The notes under the pieces: model-generated | Told to the model about the DNA's origin: nothing | Database searches by the model: none | What the model saw: only the letters and a program-made list of their open reading frames with translations | From: Vicia villosa | Taxonomy: Eukaryota > Streptophyta > Magnoliopsida > Fabales > Fabaceae | Assembly: GCF_029867415.1 (NCBI RefSeq) | Contig: NC_081183.1 | Coordinates: 33,369,655 to 33,433,654, forward strand | Length of the DNA stretch: 64,000 nt | Reading direction: 5' to 3' | Translations under genes and position numbers: made by a program | In this document: piece by piece, positions 42,900 to 55,377 of the stretch | Layout of the letters: the number at the start of each line of letters is the position of its first letter | Numbering within the stretch: position 1 is the first letter of the stretch

Positions 42900-45703
42900 T
42901 GTAACACCCCAAATCTACCCCGCAATTATAAGCAAAAATCAGAGTGCATTTAAAATTATTCATCAAACGATGGGATGTCACAATTCGACTTAACCAAACA
43001 AACATACTTATATTGCATTTAATAAAGATACATAGCATTCGGAACAAAACTTCATTCACCACTTACAGCTTAAACTTATAAACATCTTTATATTCAACTT
43101 ATCACAAATGTCATCATGGAATACAACAATCAAGTAATAATCGACTAATCCCCCCCGAGTGCTACGTATCAGAGCAATGGACACCAACTCGACTAGCCAT
43201 AAAGCAACATAAAGACTTCACATCAATAACCTCGAACATCCACGACTAATCTTGAGTACCTGCCCATTTCCCATGGTAGGGGAAATATCAGCAAAGGGGT
43301 GAGATATCTTACAATATAAAGGAATGCATGATAAATAATATAGCAGATATAGATCATACATAATTTCACCACTTCGCATCACATAACATCTTACAACAAC
43401 TTTCATCACAAAACAACTCATCAATATTATACGACTTTCAAGATAGCAACAATATCGTTAATCAATTAAGACAACATATTCAAATCACAATTATTCTACC
43501 ATCACGTCACAACAAGCATATCATCGTCTCAACAATTCAAATAACATAATCAACTTATGAAATGGCAACAATGTCAACAATCAACCATGACAATATATGC
43601 AATTCACAAGTAAGATCCCAACACATCACGATAAACATCTCATCATCAAGTCAACACATCACCACAAACATAATAAAATAAGACTCAAATGCAATTCACA
43701 TGTGACTCGACTTATGCAAATGCATATGGTACCATTTGGAGTAAAACTCCCACCGTCTCAAAATTTGCCATTGGGCACACCGTCGCTATTTGCCATCATG
43801 ACCATCGTCGCTATTTGCCATTAAGGCCACCGTCTCTTTTGCAATGGATGTGACTCAATAAATGTAACATCCACACAAACACAACACACCTAATTAATAC
43901 GTCACAACATCGCCTAAATCACCATCGAACATTATCAATATAATGTCGAACTTCAACAACAACAAAATCATCATCATTCATAAGAATGCATCACTTCACA
44001 ATCACGTCACTATGTTGCATCATCATACAACAATAATTCACCTCACAATACATCACAATACAATTTATCAACATTGACCATAGGGTCTACGACAACAACA
44101 ACAACAACAACAATTTCCACATACTAGCAACAACGACAACAAATTCATCATGTTAACAACAACAACAAATTCATCATATTATAACAAACATCAACGATTC
44201 ATCATATTGCCAACAACATCAACACATTCATCATATTCCTTGATTTGATTAATCATCATAATACGTTATATTCAATTTCATATATATTGTTAAGTCATCG
44301 CATGGCATCATCGTCGACTCATACATATCAAATACGCACAATTAATCGCATATAGCCTACAACATCTTTATTAATCATGCATGTCATCACGTACATCATT
44401 ATCTCATTCATCATAAGGAAGTTACTTATCATCATCTCAATAAAATTGTATCATCATAAGAAAACATACATCAAGTTATACTACAACACAATTATATCAA
44501 TTCATCGCAAAGAGCATACTTTATTTGTTAACACAACATAGTTCATCACTTAATCATAATAAAAATAATAGGAAAATATATCACATGGATCATTTTATTG
44601 CATCATGGTATAGTTCATTGTGTTAGCTTTCCAACGCTTCGAACGGCGCCTAAAACAGAGTTACGGATCAAAAGTTACATCATTTCAAAGTTTAGAAAAA
44701 GTTCTGCAAAACAGGGTTCGCGGCGCCAACAAAGTTCGCGGCGCGAACTGAGCGAATTCAAAAATTCCCAACTTTCTGCCAAGCAGTTCGCGGCGCCAAC
44801 AGAGGTTCGCGGCGCGAACTGGCGATTTCAAAAACCCCCAAAACACAGAAAATAGCATACGAAACCCATCCAAAAACCCTCAAACTCAACCCAATCAAGC
44901 TGAAAACACCAACCATCATGAACAACAATGGAATACATGTTATAAACACAAATACAACACATATTATGGATCTTCTAACATCATAACAATCATCAAACAT
45001 CAATTAAAACACATTTCAAATCATGAATCAAGCATTTGTTCATAAACCCTAACATCTCTACACACAACTTCCATGGAGAATAACCTACAATCTAACCCAC
45101 CATATACATCATCATGCCAACCCTTAGAGAGTAAGAACCCCACCCTTACCTTAGCAAAAGCCTCCTCTTCAATGGAGTCATCCCTCTCTTCATGCCATAA
45201 CTTTCTTCTCTTCCTCTCTTCTTTCTCTTCTTTCTCTTCTTTCTCTTCTTTCTCTTCTTTCCCTTCTTTCTCTTCTTTCTCTTCTTTTCCACAAAATGAG
45301 TTATGAGGTTTAATTTCTAAAACCCTAACTCTTACTATCTTTTCACTAATGGGCTTAACCCATAACCCATCCATTGTGTTATATTCTTCCACTTTGGCCC
45401 AATTCATAATATTCCTCTAATTACTCAATTAAGCCAAATAACACACATAATTGAATAATCACATAACATCACGAATATTATTCCCAATAATATTCCCCAA
45501 CTATAATGGCTCCTTAACTTAATTAATACCAACTCACAATTGTATTTCTCTGACTAATCCGACCATAAATTTAACTGCTCAAATCAACATATTAATCCAA
45601 TTACGCCTTTAGAATAATACCGATAAACCTCGACTTCAACTAATTCCAATGAATAAATCCTCGATCAATTTAATTAAATAATTAATTAAATTTGGGGCGT
45701 TAC
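42900..45703 (-). mobile_element. S: solo LTR of a chromovirus-type element
   Basis: The 2,804-bp LTR is bounded by TGTAACACCCC and GGGGCGTTACA and by the perfect GTTTC duplication. No interior is present, so LTR-LTR recombination removed it. Orientation is minus by comparison with C1. It contains AAC microsatellites (about 44095-44115), a CTTTCTCTT-type repeat (45215-45295) and GC-rich repeats at 44715-44825. It is the same family as C2. ORFs in it are spurious. Confidence 0.95.
44715..44825. repeat. GC-rich palindromic repeats in the solo LTR
   Basis: GTTCGCGGCGCGAAC occurs twice (arms GTTCGCG and CGCGAAC), each time preceded by a related GTTCGCGGCGCCAAC. The block is CpG-rich in an otherwise AT-rich LTR. 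C1 has a GC-rich block in the same relative place (7900-8050). Confidence 0.8.
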
Positions 45704-45708
45704 AGTTT

Positions 45709-46975
45709 CAGAATCAAATAGCTTTTTTCAGCTTTTTGTATTTGATACTAAGATGAGCCTTGAGTTCCAGAAGTTCTGTTAAATTGAAAACTAACTCTTC
45801 TCTAGATAGTTCAGAAAATACCTCTTCAGAGTCTGATTCTGATGTAGATTCTGATCCATCATCAATTGTGGCCATCAGTGCAATGTTTGCCTGCTCGCCT
45901 TCAGAGTCTGATTCTGATTCTAAATCTGAATCATCCCATGTTTCCATAAGACCTTTCTTCTTATGAAACTTTTTCTTGGGATTCTCCTTCTGAAGTTTTG
46001 GACACTCATTCTTGTAGTGACCAGGCTCATTGCATTCATAGCATGTGACCTTCTTCTTGTCAGATCTTCTGCTTCCAGAAGTTTCTCCATGTTCAGGCTA
46101 CTTAGAACTTTTGAAGTTCTTGAACTTCCTATGCTTGCTCTTCCAGAGTTGGTTTACCCTTCTGGAGATCATGGACAGTTCATCTTCTTCTTCTGATTCT
46201 GATTCTTCAGAATCTTCTTCTTCAGCCTGAAAAGCGTTAGTGCATTTTTTATAATTAGATTTTAATGCAATAGACTTACCTTTCTTCTGAGGTTCATTAG
46301 CATCCAGCTCAATTTCACGACTCCCCAAAGCACTGATCAATTCTTCAAGAGAGACTTCATTCAGATTCTTGGCAATCTTGAAAGAAGTCACCATAGGACC
46401 CCATCTTCTTGGCAAGCTTCTGATGATCTTCTTGACATGATCAGCCTTAGTGTATCCCTTCTCAAGAACTCTTAATCCAGCAGTTAGCATTTGAAATCTT
46501 GAGAACATTTTCTCAATGTTTTCATCATCCTCCATCTTGAAGGCTTCATATTTCTGGATCAAGGCAAGAGCTTTGGTCTCCTTGACTTGGGCATTTCCTT
46601 CATGAGTCATTTTCAATGATTCATATATATCATAGGCAGTTTCTCTGTTTGATATCTTCTCATATTCAGCATGAGAAATAGCATTCAGCAGAATAGTCCT
46701 ACACTTGTGATGATTTTTGAATTCTTTCTTTTGAACATCACTCATCTCTTGTCTTGTGAGCTTTACTCCTCTAATTTTCACTAGATGTTTGTAACCATCC
46801 ACCAGAAGATCCCATAAGTCACCATCTAGACCAAGTAACTTTCAATTCTATCTTTCCAATATTCAAAGTTTTCACCATCGAATACTGGTGGTCTAGTGTA
46901 ACCATTGTTACCATTTCCATTGTATTGCTCAGCAGAGCCAGATGTAGATGTAGGTGTTGGATCTTCACCAGCCAT
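45709..46975 (-). pseudogene. D copia gag, N-terminal part, disrupted
   Basis: ATG at 46975 begins MAGEDPTPTS. A four-base deletion relative to D2 near 46834 shifts the frame. From 46802 the frame is open through the gag domain (TKALALIQKYEAFKMEDDENIE, DHVKKIIRSLPRRWGP) to a stop near 46098, where D2 has Lys. A zinc knuckle (CYECNEPGH) lies near 46045-46020, and the acidic Ser/Glu/Asp region follows to 45714. The rest of gag lies beyond the solo LTR (42899 and below). Confidence 0.87.
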
Positions 46976-47043
46976 CTTGACTTAAGCGTTTTTCTCTTCC
47001 TGAATCTTTTCTAAACACGTTTAAGTGCTTGCACCTTAGAACC

Positions 47044-47058
47044 GGCGCTCTGATACCA
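47044..47058 (-). other. D primer binding site (initiator Met tRNA)
   Basis: The minus strand reads TGGTATCAGAGCGCC two bases after the LTR end. The first twelve bases match the plant initiator Met tRNA primer site exactly. Confidence 0.92.
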
Positions 47059-47060
47059 AT

Positions 47061-48193
47061 TGAAGGATAGAAAAACACTTAGAAAAGGGGGGTTTGAATA
47101 AGTGTAGTTTCAAAACTCTTAAGATAAAAACAACTTGCACAATTATTTTTATCCTGGTTCGTTGTTAACTAAACTACTCCAGTCCACCCTTGACAAGGTG
47201 ATTTACCTCAACTGAGGATTTAATCCACTAATCACACAAGATTAAAATGGTTTTCCACTTAGATAACCTCTAAGTCTTCTAGAGTATTCTGATCACAACC
47301 TGATCACGCTAGGAACATAATGCTTAGATACCCTCTAAGACTTTCTAGAGAATCCGATCACAACTTAATCTCCTCTAGTTCTTACAAATGAATGTAAACA
47401 AATTCTTATAAGAGTTACAATGCTTCTTAATAAGCTTTTATCACAACTGTGATTTTTCTCTTAAGTTTAAGCTTAATCTCACTAAGATATTACAACAGTA
47501 ATGAAGTGAAGTTGAAGATGAAGTTTGAGAGCTTTTAGAATTTGACAGCGTTTCTGTATGTTTGCGCAAAGTGTTGTTTTCAGCTTCTCATCAGAACTTC
47601 TATTTATAGGCGTTTGAGAAGATGACCGTTGGGAGCATTTAATGCGTTGCGCGATCCGTACAGCATTGCATTTAATGTTTCACACTTTTGTCAACTACCT
47701 CGAGCCTTGCTTTTGCTGTGTCTACTGACGTTGCCTTTAATAGCTTCTAACGTTCCTTTTGTCAGTCAGTGTATCCTGCCATCTTGTACTTGCTTCTGAT
47801 TTGATGTTTGTGTAAACAACGTTTGAATATCATCAGAGTCAAACAGTTTGGTGCAGAGCATCTTCTTGTCTTCTGACCTTGAAGTGCTTCTAGAGTGATA
47901 CCATGAGAACTTCAGTGCTTCTGCTTCTGATCTCAAGTTCTTCTGATGCTTCAATAGACCATGTTCTAATTCTGCTTGACCATCCTCTGATGTCTTTCCA
48001 GAGCATGTTCTGATGTTGCATACTTGAACCTTCTGAGTTAGTGCTTCTTGCGCTGATTTTGTGCATACTCTTTATATATTTCCTGAAATGGAAATTGCAT
48101 AGAATTAGAGTACCACATTATCTCAAGCAAAATTCATATACATTGTTATCATCAAAACAAAGAATATTGATCAGAACAAATCTTGTTCTAACA
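47061..48193 (-). mobile_element. D copia 5' LTR
   Basis: The 1,133-bp LTR runs from TGTTAGAACAAG (minus strand, 48193) to CTATCCTTCA (47061). It is the partner of 36148-37305. The right flank (48194 on) is Ogre-like LTR E, so the copia array inserted there; GATAC at 48194-48198 is the expected duplication position, but the other copy is not in the window. Confidence 0.92.
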
Positions 48194-48599
48194 GATACAA
48201 GGTTTTGTTGTTTGAAAAACTTGATCGTCTGTTGAATTAGAGATTGATAACTGTTTTGAATTTTGACAAAAGTCAACTTAATTAAAGTAAAGACAAAGTC
48301 TATGCTTTAACTAAGACCTAGTGGATTAGGGGTTTGCCACAAAATTATTTACAAGAGGTTAGGTTTTAAAAAAACAAATGAAAACTATATTTAAAGTATT
48401 TTAAAATACTTAAAAATATGTCATTTTAAACCTAATAAAAAGTGTCAAATAAATAATATTTTTTGTGATTTTTTGGTTTATTCATAAAATAGATATATTA
48501 AATGAAAAGTGTGTGAAAAAATCAAAAGAAAATGATTTAATTTGATAAGTGTATTAATTGGTTAAAGTTGTGAAGAAATAAAAAGAGGAAGGTGGTAAA

Positions 48600-48680
48600 A
48601 AATAGATTTTGTCTCCACCAAGGCTTGAACCCACGCCCTTAAAGTAACCATCACAAAACAAAGCCAGAGGATCCACGCGC
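48600..48680 (-). other. tRNA-like module 2 in LTR E
   Basis: On the minus strand AAGGGCGTGGGTTCAAGCC (B box at about 48632-48622) resembles the 3' half of a leucine tRNA. A weak A box TGGATCCTCTGG lies upstream. Its position and 3' flank match the Ogre B module at 31981-32035. Confidence 0.55.
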
Positions 48681-48756
48681 GTGGCTTGTTAAAGAACGGA
48701 TCATACTTGATTTTATGTGAAACAAGTGTTATAAAAATGAAAAAATAAAACAAAAG

Positions 48757-48832
48757 GTCTGAGGGGGGATCGAACCCCAGATCTTATGGCAAGAGAGATA
48801 TGAAGCGCATGTGACCAAGTGAGCTAAACAAT
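48757..48832 (-). other. tRNA-like module 1 in LTR E
   Basis: On the minus strand TAGCTCACTTGG (48826-48815) fits the A box and GGTTCGATCCC (48776-48766) is a consensus-quality B box, with GGGG and CCCC flanking as in a T stem. About 38 bases separate the boxes. The acceptor stem is not convincing. Module 2 lies about 140 bases downstream on the same strand. Confidence 0.62.
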
Positions 48833-49780
48833 GTATTCGTTTAATACACGCCTCCAGTTAAATATATATTAAACTTGCCTCTGAGAATTTAAAAATGGCG
48901 CCACCCACCATCTTCATCTTCAACCTCAAGCTCAACCATTTTTGAATTTACGAACTCTCACAATTCTCAACCAATTGCAAAGATGTAAAGATCAAACTTG
49001 CTCTAAATTCTCTCACGATTTCAAATATATAACTATTATAGACTATAATCAACTATAGCTACTGAATTAACTAAAATACGTGAAGAACCCTAAAAATTGA
49101 AAATAAAATTAAATGATGATGTTGATGAATAAATGAATGATGATAGAGGGCTTTTAATCCTCTGGTGATACTGAAGGAACTGGTATCGAGTTTTAGCAAA
49201 ATAAGTGCATGAATTAAAGAGGTGGAGTTCAAAAACTTACCTCTGAAACTGAAGGTCGTGGTGATGGTGGAGAGCTTCTGGCTATGATTGGATGATTGCA
49301 AAAGCTTCCAGGGACCTTGTTGATGCTATCTGGGCACTTGAATTGCTTTGAAAACCTCTGAATCAATCTACTCAACCCCTCTTACTTGAGCTCCAAGTAG
49401 AAATGGATGATGATGATGATTTTGCACTTACAGATGAGCTGCGAACATCTGGATAGCTTCACTACATCCCAAGGAATGTGTTGAAATGCTTGGAAAACTT
49501 TGACACCTTCTGGATTGTTATGCACGACTCCAACTGACTTGGCTCCAAGTTGAAAGTGAAGATGGTGTTCCTTCACTTCCAGAAGTGTTCTAGGTGCTTG
49601 GATCCCTTCTAATGAACCCCTATGATGTGTTAGAAAGCCTATTTTCAGAGGAAAAGCTTTGGTTTGAAGAATTTGATTCTTCTTGCCAAAGGACCAAAGA
49701 AAACAATAAGCAAGAGGGAGAGAAGGAGAAAGCAAGAATTGGAGTTGCTTTGGTGTGAATTATATGGAGGAGAGCATTTA

Positions 49781-49788
49781 TATTTATA
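49781..49788 (-). promoter_or_regulatory. TATA box of LTR E
   Basis: TATAAATA on the minus strand after TTTGCC, the same setting as in LTR A (53962-53969). Confidence 0.65.
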
Positions 49789-52647
49789 GGCAAAGAGCTC
49801 AGTACAATTGGAGAGAGTGAGCTTGCTTAGTGAGGTAGTTTTGGGTTCTTGGCCATGAAGAAATTTCAAAGAATATCAAAGTGTAATGATGGAAATTTCG
49901 AGCTAGCTCCCTATCCTTTGATCAATTGTGATCTTGTGGAACATTTCTGGTGCAGAATAGCTTTTGATTGGATTAGGGGAAGATTCCTTGATGATTCACC
50001 AATATTCCATTTTGTAATGATTATTTAATCACATGGCATTGAATTTTTGAATATTCTTCAATCTCTATGAAATGATGCAATTGATCCTCTCTTATCCCTT
50101 GTGATATTTCTGAAGTTCAAAAGTACCAATTGGTTAAGGCATTTGAACGAATTGGCCAAAACCAAAGTTGGTCATGTCTTGAATTTTCACTTCATGGGCC
50201 TTACTTTGATCAATCATAACTCCTAGCTCAAAATGAATTTTGAGAAGGTTGAACACAATTTGGAAAGCCCTTGATATGTACTTCAATTCATTAGTTTGGA
50301 GTTTCCTCAAATTCACTTGGGAAAATTGTGTAAAATGAGCTTAAAGTTTGAAGAAAAATAGGTTAAAAACACTAAGTGTTTATGACCTATAACTTGCAAA
50401 ACTTATATCTCTCACATGGGTGATCTTTTGCAAAAAGTTTCCATGTGAAGAGTTGTTTTATTTTTCAAGATCTACAACTTTCATGTTGGGAGATTTTTGA
50501 GTGTGTAAGCAAAATTTTGAGTTCCCAAAACACCCTTGAAAAACCTTAATTTTGTCTTTTGTTGACTTTTTGATCCTTGATGGATTTTCTTGATTTTCTT
50601 TGGTCAAATGACTTCAATAATCATATGTTGATGATATTGATCCTTAAAAGTCATGGTTTGATCCAAAATCTTAAAAGTCAAAGGTGATCTTGTACAGTTG
50701 ACATTTTCCAAATGAAGTGAGATCTTGGACTCTTGTGATGAATCAAGCCCTCTGTGGTGTCGTTTTCTTTACCTCCCCGTTTCACTTGGGAGGACGGCAC
50801 GCTAGACCCTTCACGCGAAATTTAGAAGGAGAATGCGCCCGGAGCGGGATGAATTTTGTTTCAGTTCTTCCTACGATATCACACGAACTTTTTAATTATC
50901 CTACGAGTAGGAGAGGGGAAAAAGATATCAAATAAACCCTAGGAGTTTGCTAAGTGTGGGGATTCACCTAGACTAGAAATTCGGGAGTCCGGGGGGTCGG
51001 TTATACATAGGGAAGAGTTTAAGCACCTTACATATCCGTAGTACTCTACGGGAACCTTCTCTGTGTCTATGTGTTTGTGTTTGTTGCTGAATGATTGGGA
51101 AAGTTCCTCCTTTGTATTAGGAGAAGGAATTGAATTGAATTAAAAGAAAGACAGACTGACTATTTTTTGGTTTTTTATTAGCTCGCTGAGATTCCTTGTG
51201 AACCTCATGCCTACATATCCCTAATGGAAGTCAGAGCTTTTTGTAGTTCGGAGAACTAATTAGGGAAATTAATTATTTTTGGTGCCTTTCTTAAAGCTCA
51301 AGGTTGAAGCTTGAATTAAATCTCTGTTTACAGTAAAGAGGCATGAAATCATCTTTATAGAGAGGTATTTCTACTATTCCACCACAAACATTAAAAGAGT
51401 GACAGAATAACTGAATTCATTTCATTCAAGAGGGGGACCTTACTTGTGTATGTGCAAGTATACCAGTCAACTGCGTCTTGAATGAAAGAAAGGTGCTCAT
51501 CCAAATTAGGGAAAGTTACCACATGCCTGGGTTTTACTGCCAGAGCATGCCTTTCAAAATCCTAAGTGGGAGACTGATTAAAATTAAAATGTAATGTAAT
51601 GTTTGTTTGTTTGAATGTGGTGAGATAGGAGAAAGATCTCTTTATAGAGATAAGCTATGTCTATCTACTGTATAAAAGATTTGATTTTAGCTGGCTTGTA
51701 TGAGGCCCAAGCTTGAGGCTTTTGATTGATTTATTATTTTATTGACTCTGGGAGATGACTCTACTGGGGATTGACTTAAACTAATAAGTTTTTTGTGTTC
51801 TGTACAAAGCCCAGAATTGAGGCTGACTTTTTATTGGTGGATATGTCTTTTACTGACTGAGACTGGTGAGATTATCTTTTTTTTAGAATGAATGGAGGTT
51901 GACGCTTTCCAGGGGTTTTACTCTGCTGGAGAGTTTATCTTTTGAAAGTTCAATTTTTGGAAGCTAACCCTTTCTAGGGATTTATGACTTAGCTGGTGAA
52001 ATTATCTATTAAAAGACTGATTTTTTGGAAGCTAACCCTTTCCAGGGATTTATGAATGATAGCAGAAAGATTGTCTAATTGAGACTTCTTGTTTAAAGCC
52101 CAAGATTGAGGCTGACTCTGCTAAGGAAAATTAATGAAGATAAGGGTGACAGAGACTGTCCATGTCTCTCATTCCAAAAGGTGTACTCAATGTGGGATTG
52201 AGACATTCTTAGCTTGTTTAAAGTCTGGTTTAAAGAAAAGGAAGAGACTCGCCAGGATATGCTAAAAGGTGACTAAAGACCTGTTCCTATGTTTATAAGA
52301 AACCTGATGGGTCCTTGTATACAAGCTCAAGAGTAAGCTGTAAATGCTTTTAAGAAGCCTGTGGGTCCTTATACAAAGCCCAAGAGGAGGCTAATCGAGG
52401 GTCATCGAAGGTCCTTGTTATAGCACAAGAGAAAGCTATGTGGTTTTGAACTTATTTTGGCTCTAAGCAAATGGGTAAGAGGTTTCACCGGGAATAATTC
52501 CTCTTGGGTGGATGTGTCCTATTTTGGGTTCTAAGGCTTTTTCAAGATGTTTCACCGAGAATAATTCATCTTAAGGGTTTGAACTATAGATCTCTAATTA
52601 GGAAAGAGCGTTCACCGGGAAGACATTCTCAATCCTAGGCCATATTC

Positions 52648-52652
<5 letters not shown>

Positions 52653-52688
<36 letters not shown>
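52653..52688. repeat. AT dinucleotide microsatellite
   Basis: About 17 uninterrupted AT units lie within the Ogre A LTR. Confidence 0.95.
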
Positions 52689-52693
<5 letters not shown>

Positions 52694-53961
52694 TAGTTCA
52701 ACTGTCCTAAGGTTTACACTTAGACGTAGTTCTAAACAATATATAAACAGTTTATATTTGACAGTAATTTAAATAAAGACTGTAAATTGAAAGCTATAAA
52801 GCCTAACCTGGATGGAGTGGAGGCCTTTGAAGAAGTATGTACAAAGCCTTACCAGCAATTTTATTGATAACAGTTGAATATTTATTATAAACAGTTAAGG
52901 GTTTTTGAAAACAGAAGAAGTGAAGATGGACATAGGTCACATAGGTATCTGAAGAGTTTCAGCGGGAATAATGCCCTTCAAATACCAGAAGAAAGTTTTG
53001 AAAACAGAAAGAAGATTTTGTAAATACAGTTTTTTAAAACAAACTAAGAAAAGAAAAACGGTGTTGGGACTTACACTCTATTAGAGGCCCATTGAAAATG
53101 ATTTACTGTTTATGAAAAACAGTTGAAAATGATTTGAAATGATTACTGTTGTGAAAACAGTTTTATGAGTTTTAGGCTTACCTCGAATAATGAGAAATTG
53201 GATTTCTGAGTTTGAGGTGTTACCTTGACCCTTAAGTGATATGCTTGGAATAAATTGGGATCTCAACAGATGTTTAAGCATCCACAGCAGCAGAAAAAGA
53301 ACGTCGGATAAGCTCACAGCTTACAACATTCCATGATCATCCAATAATTGTTTAAAGGCTTCTACAGCAAATGGAAGACCAAACAAAACAAACAAAGGCA
53401 GAGAACAACAGAGAAATAATCTCGAAGTCTTGGATGATGTGAGAAAATTCAAGTAATGTGCAACAGTAGTCAAATATAAATTTAAATGATTAACTAAACA
53501 AAATTATATGAAAATATTAAATTCAAAAGAAAATAATCTAAGAAAATATATCTTTTTGTGATTTTTCATGGAATAAGAAAATAATTAGAAACATAAATAT
53601 AAGTATGTATCTAATATATATATTTTTTGGTATTTTAATAAGGATTAGAAAAATTAAACTATATCCTATATTTAATTAAAATATTAAGTCATTTTCTATG
53701 AAAGTATTTAAAGAAAAATTAAAAGAGAATTAGTTAAAAAACTAATAGAATGGGCCAAGGGGTTTTAAATTCGGATGGGTGAGGTATGAAGAATTACCTC
53801 CTCCTTCTTTGTAACTAGAACACTCACCTTCAATAGAGAAACTCTTGGCTTGAGAATTTCTTCTGGCCAAGAGATCTATTGAACAATATGAGCAATAGAG
53901 AGAAGAGAGAAAGCAATTAGTAAAGTTGCTTTGGTGTGTCAAATACTAAGGAGGGCACTTA

Positions 53962-53969
53962 TATTTATA
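53962..53969 (-). promoter_or_regulatory. TATA box of the Ogre A LTR
   Basis: TATAAATA on the minus strand, about 1.07 kb from the LTR start, preceded by TTTGCC. It corresponds to the boxes in LTRs B and E. Confidence 0.7.
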
Positions 53970-55033
53970 GGCAAAGAAAAGGATATGTTAGGTATTAGGT
54001 AACTTGGTAGCCAAGTTTGTGATTCTTGCAAGAAAGGAATATCCTATTATGACATAAGCCAAAAGATTCCTTTATGACATAAGCCATATGAGTAAATTTT
54101 TATGTCATTTTATGATATCTCTAAGTTGTAGAATTTTATGACATAAAAATCTATCTTTGACTTTCTTTGACTTGATTTGAACTTTTGCTAAATTCACCCC
54201 TTTTATGTCTCTTTTTCATGTCACGTGAGGACTTTTGAAGAAAGCATGAAGAAGGAGACTTGGACATCAAGAATGGAGACTTGAAGATTTCAAGAATGAA
54301 TTCAAGAATGTCTTTGTATTTTTGTTTTCTTGAATTGGACTTGAAATGTTGTAATCTTGAATTTTGGATAAAGTCTCTATTGTAATTCATTTGAGATTTG
54401 GAACTTTGTAAAGAAAGAACTTCATTTGTGAATGTTTGAATTTCCTTTAAAATCCTTGAATGAAGTTGTATGAACCATGAATATTGGATATCCTTTGAAT
54501 GAACTTTGAATTTTGGCAAATTCAAATGATCCATGGTAGTTCTTGAATAGGAATGGTAGAATACCTTTGAGCTAGTGAGAAACTTGAATTTCAAGTCTTG
54601 AAAAGTGTTCTTGTACCATGAATTTTGAAATGATATTGGACTCGAAATACTTAAATTCACAATCTTGAATAATCACTTGAAATTATCTTTCAACAAATGG
54701 ACTAAAAAGATATGCTCTTGCAAAATTGATGAAATTCCCATGAATGATCTTGAACTTGTTTCAAATTCCAAATAATTCACATGAGCTAATTTTTTTCATT
54801 ATGATGAATCCATAGGCCAAAAGTCATGAAATTAATTCCAAACAATCCTCTTGAATCGCACAAATTGGAAAAGGCGCATTTAAATTGAAAACCTCCATGA
54901 ACATGAATTGTTTTGCAAAGAATGAGTGAATGAATGAAATCTTGATCACGGCTTCCAAACCGATCAAGAAACATTTTTGAATTTGACGTCAACGATGTGA
55001 CATCTCAGGGGGGGTCAAAATTAGGGTATTACA

Positions 55034-55055
55034 GATGCCCTTATTTAAGTTTCTT
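55034..55055 (-). other. Ogre A polypurine tract region
   Basis: On the minus strand GAAACTTAAATAAGGGCATC directly precedes the LTR. Ogre B has GAAACTTAAATAGGGGCATC at the same place, so this 20-base block is nearly unchanged between two otherwise diverged elements. Confidence 0.8.
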
Positions 55056-55377
55056 TCGTCCGGAGGGAGAAAGATTGACATCTTGATCTCTCTGGAATGA
55101 GAGAGACTTAAATACCAAAGAATGCCCGAATTTTGGGCGTTCCTGAGATGTTGTAGTGATAATAAAATCCTTGCATGACTTGATCCCATTGTCGCACTCG
55201 GCGGGGGATGAGGAGACAAACTCCTGTAGAAATATGTTATGGGGATTCTGGTGAATGGATGGCAATGTAGAATGCGCAATCCATCTTCTTTAACTAAGTG
55301 TCGATACTTAGAAAATGGTAAACAACCTCCTCTAGCTTCGGATGTTTAAATCGCGAAACTGGTCTCAGTTGTGATTT

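Larger units (their letters stand above)
48194..50752 (-). mobile_element. E: part of an Ogre-like LTR
   Basis: On the minus strand the segment matches Ogre B LTR from about 30200 to 32450: for example GTCAACTGTACAAGATCACC near 50700 and AAGTTGACTTTTGTCAAAATTC near 48270. It has a TATA box (49781-49788, minus) and tRNA-like modules. It is cut at the left by the copia LTR and at the right by Ogre A. Copia and Ogre A are therefore both younger than E. Confidence 0.85.
50753..55033 (-). mobile_element. Ogre A 3' LTR
   Basis: The 4,281-bp LTR starts (minus strand) with TGTAATACCCTAATTTTG at 55033 and ends with GACACCACA at 50753. The 169 bases of the 5' LTR seen in the window differ at six positions, all transitions. 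Inside are an AT microsatellite (52653-52688), a TATA box and the shared U5 blocks (50981-51030 and 51180-51260). No gene is present. Confidence 0.93.

Noticed and set aside
48757..48832. A functional tRNA gene
   Set aside because: A and B boxes fit, but no acceptor stem or full cloverleaf could be drawn; kept only as tRNA-like.
49071..49869. Minus-strand ORFs of 74-117 codons in LTR E
   Set aside because: They lie in LTR sequence homologous to the non-coding LTR of Ogre B, and no domain is recognisable.
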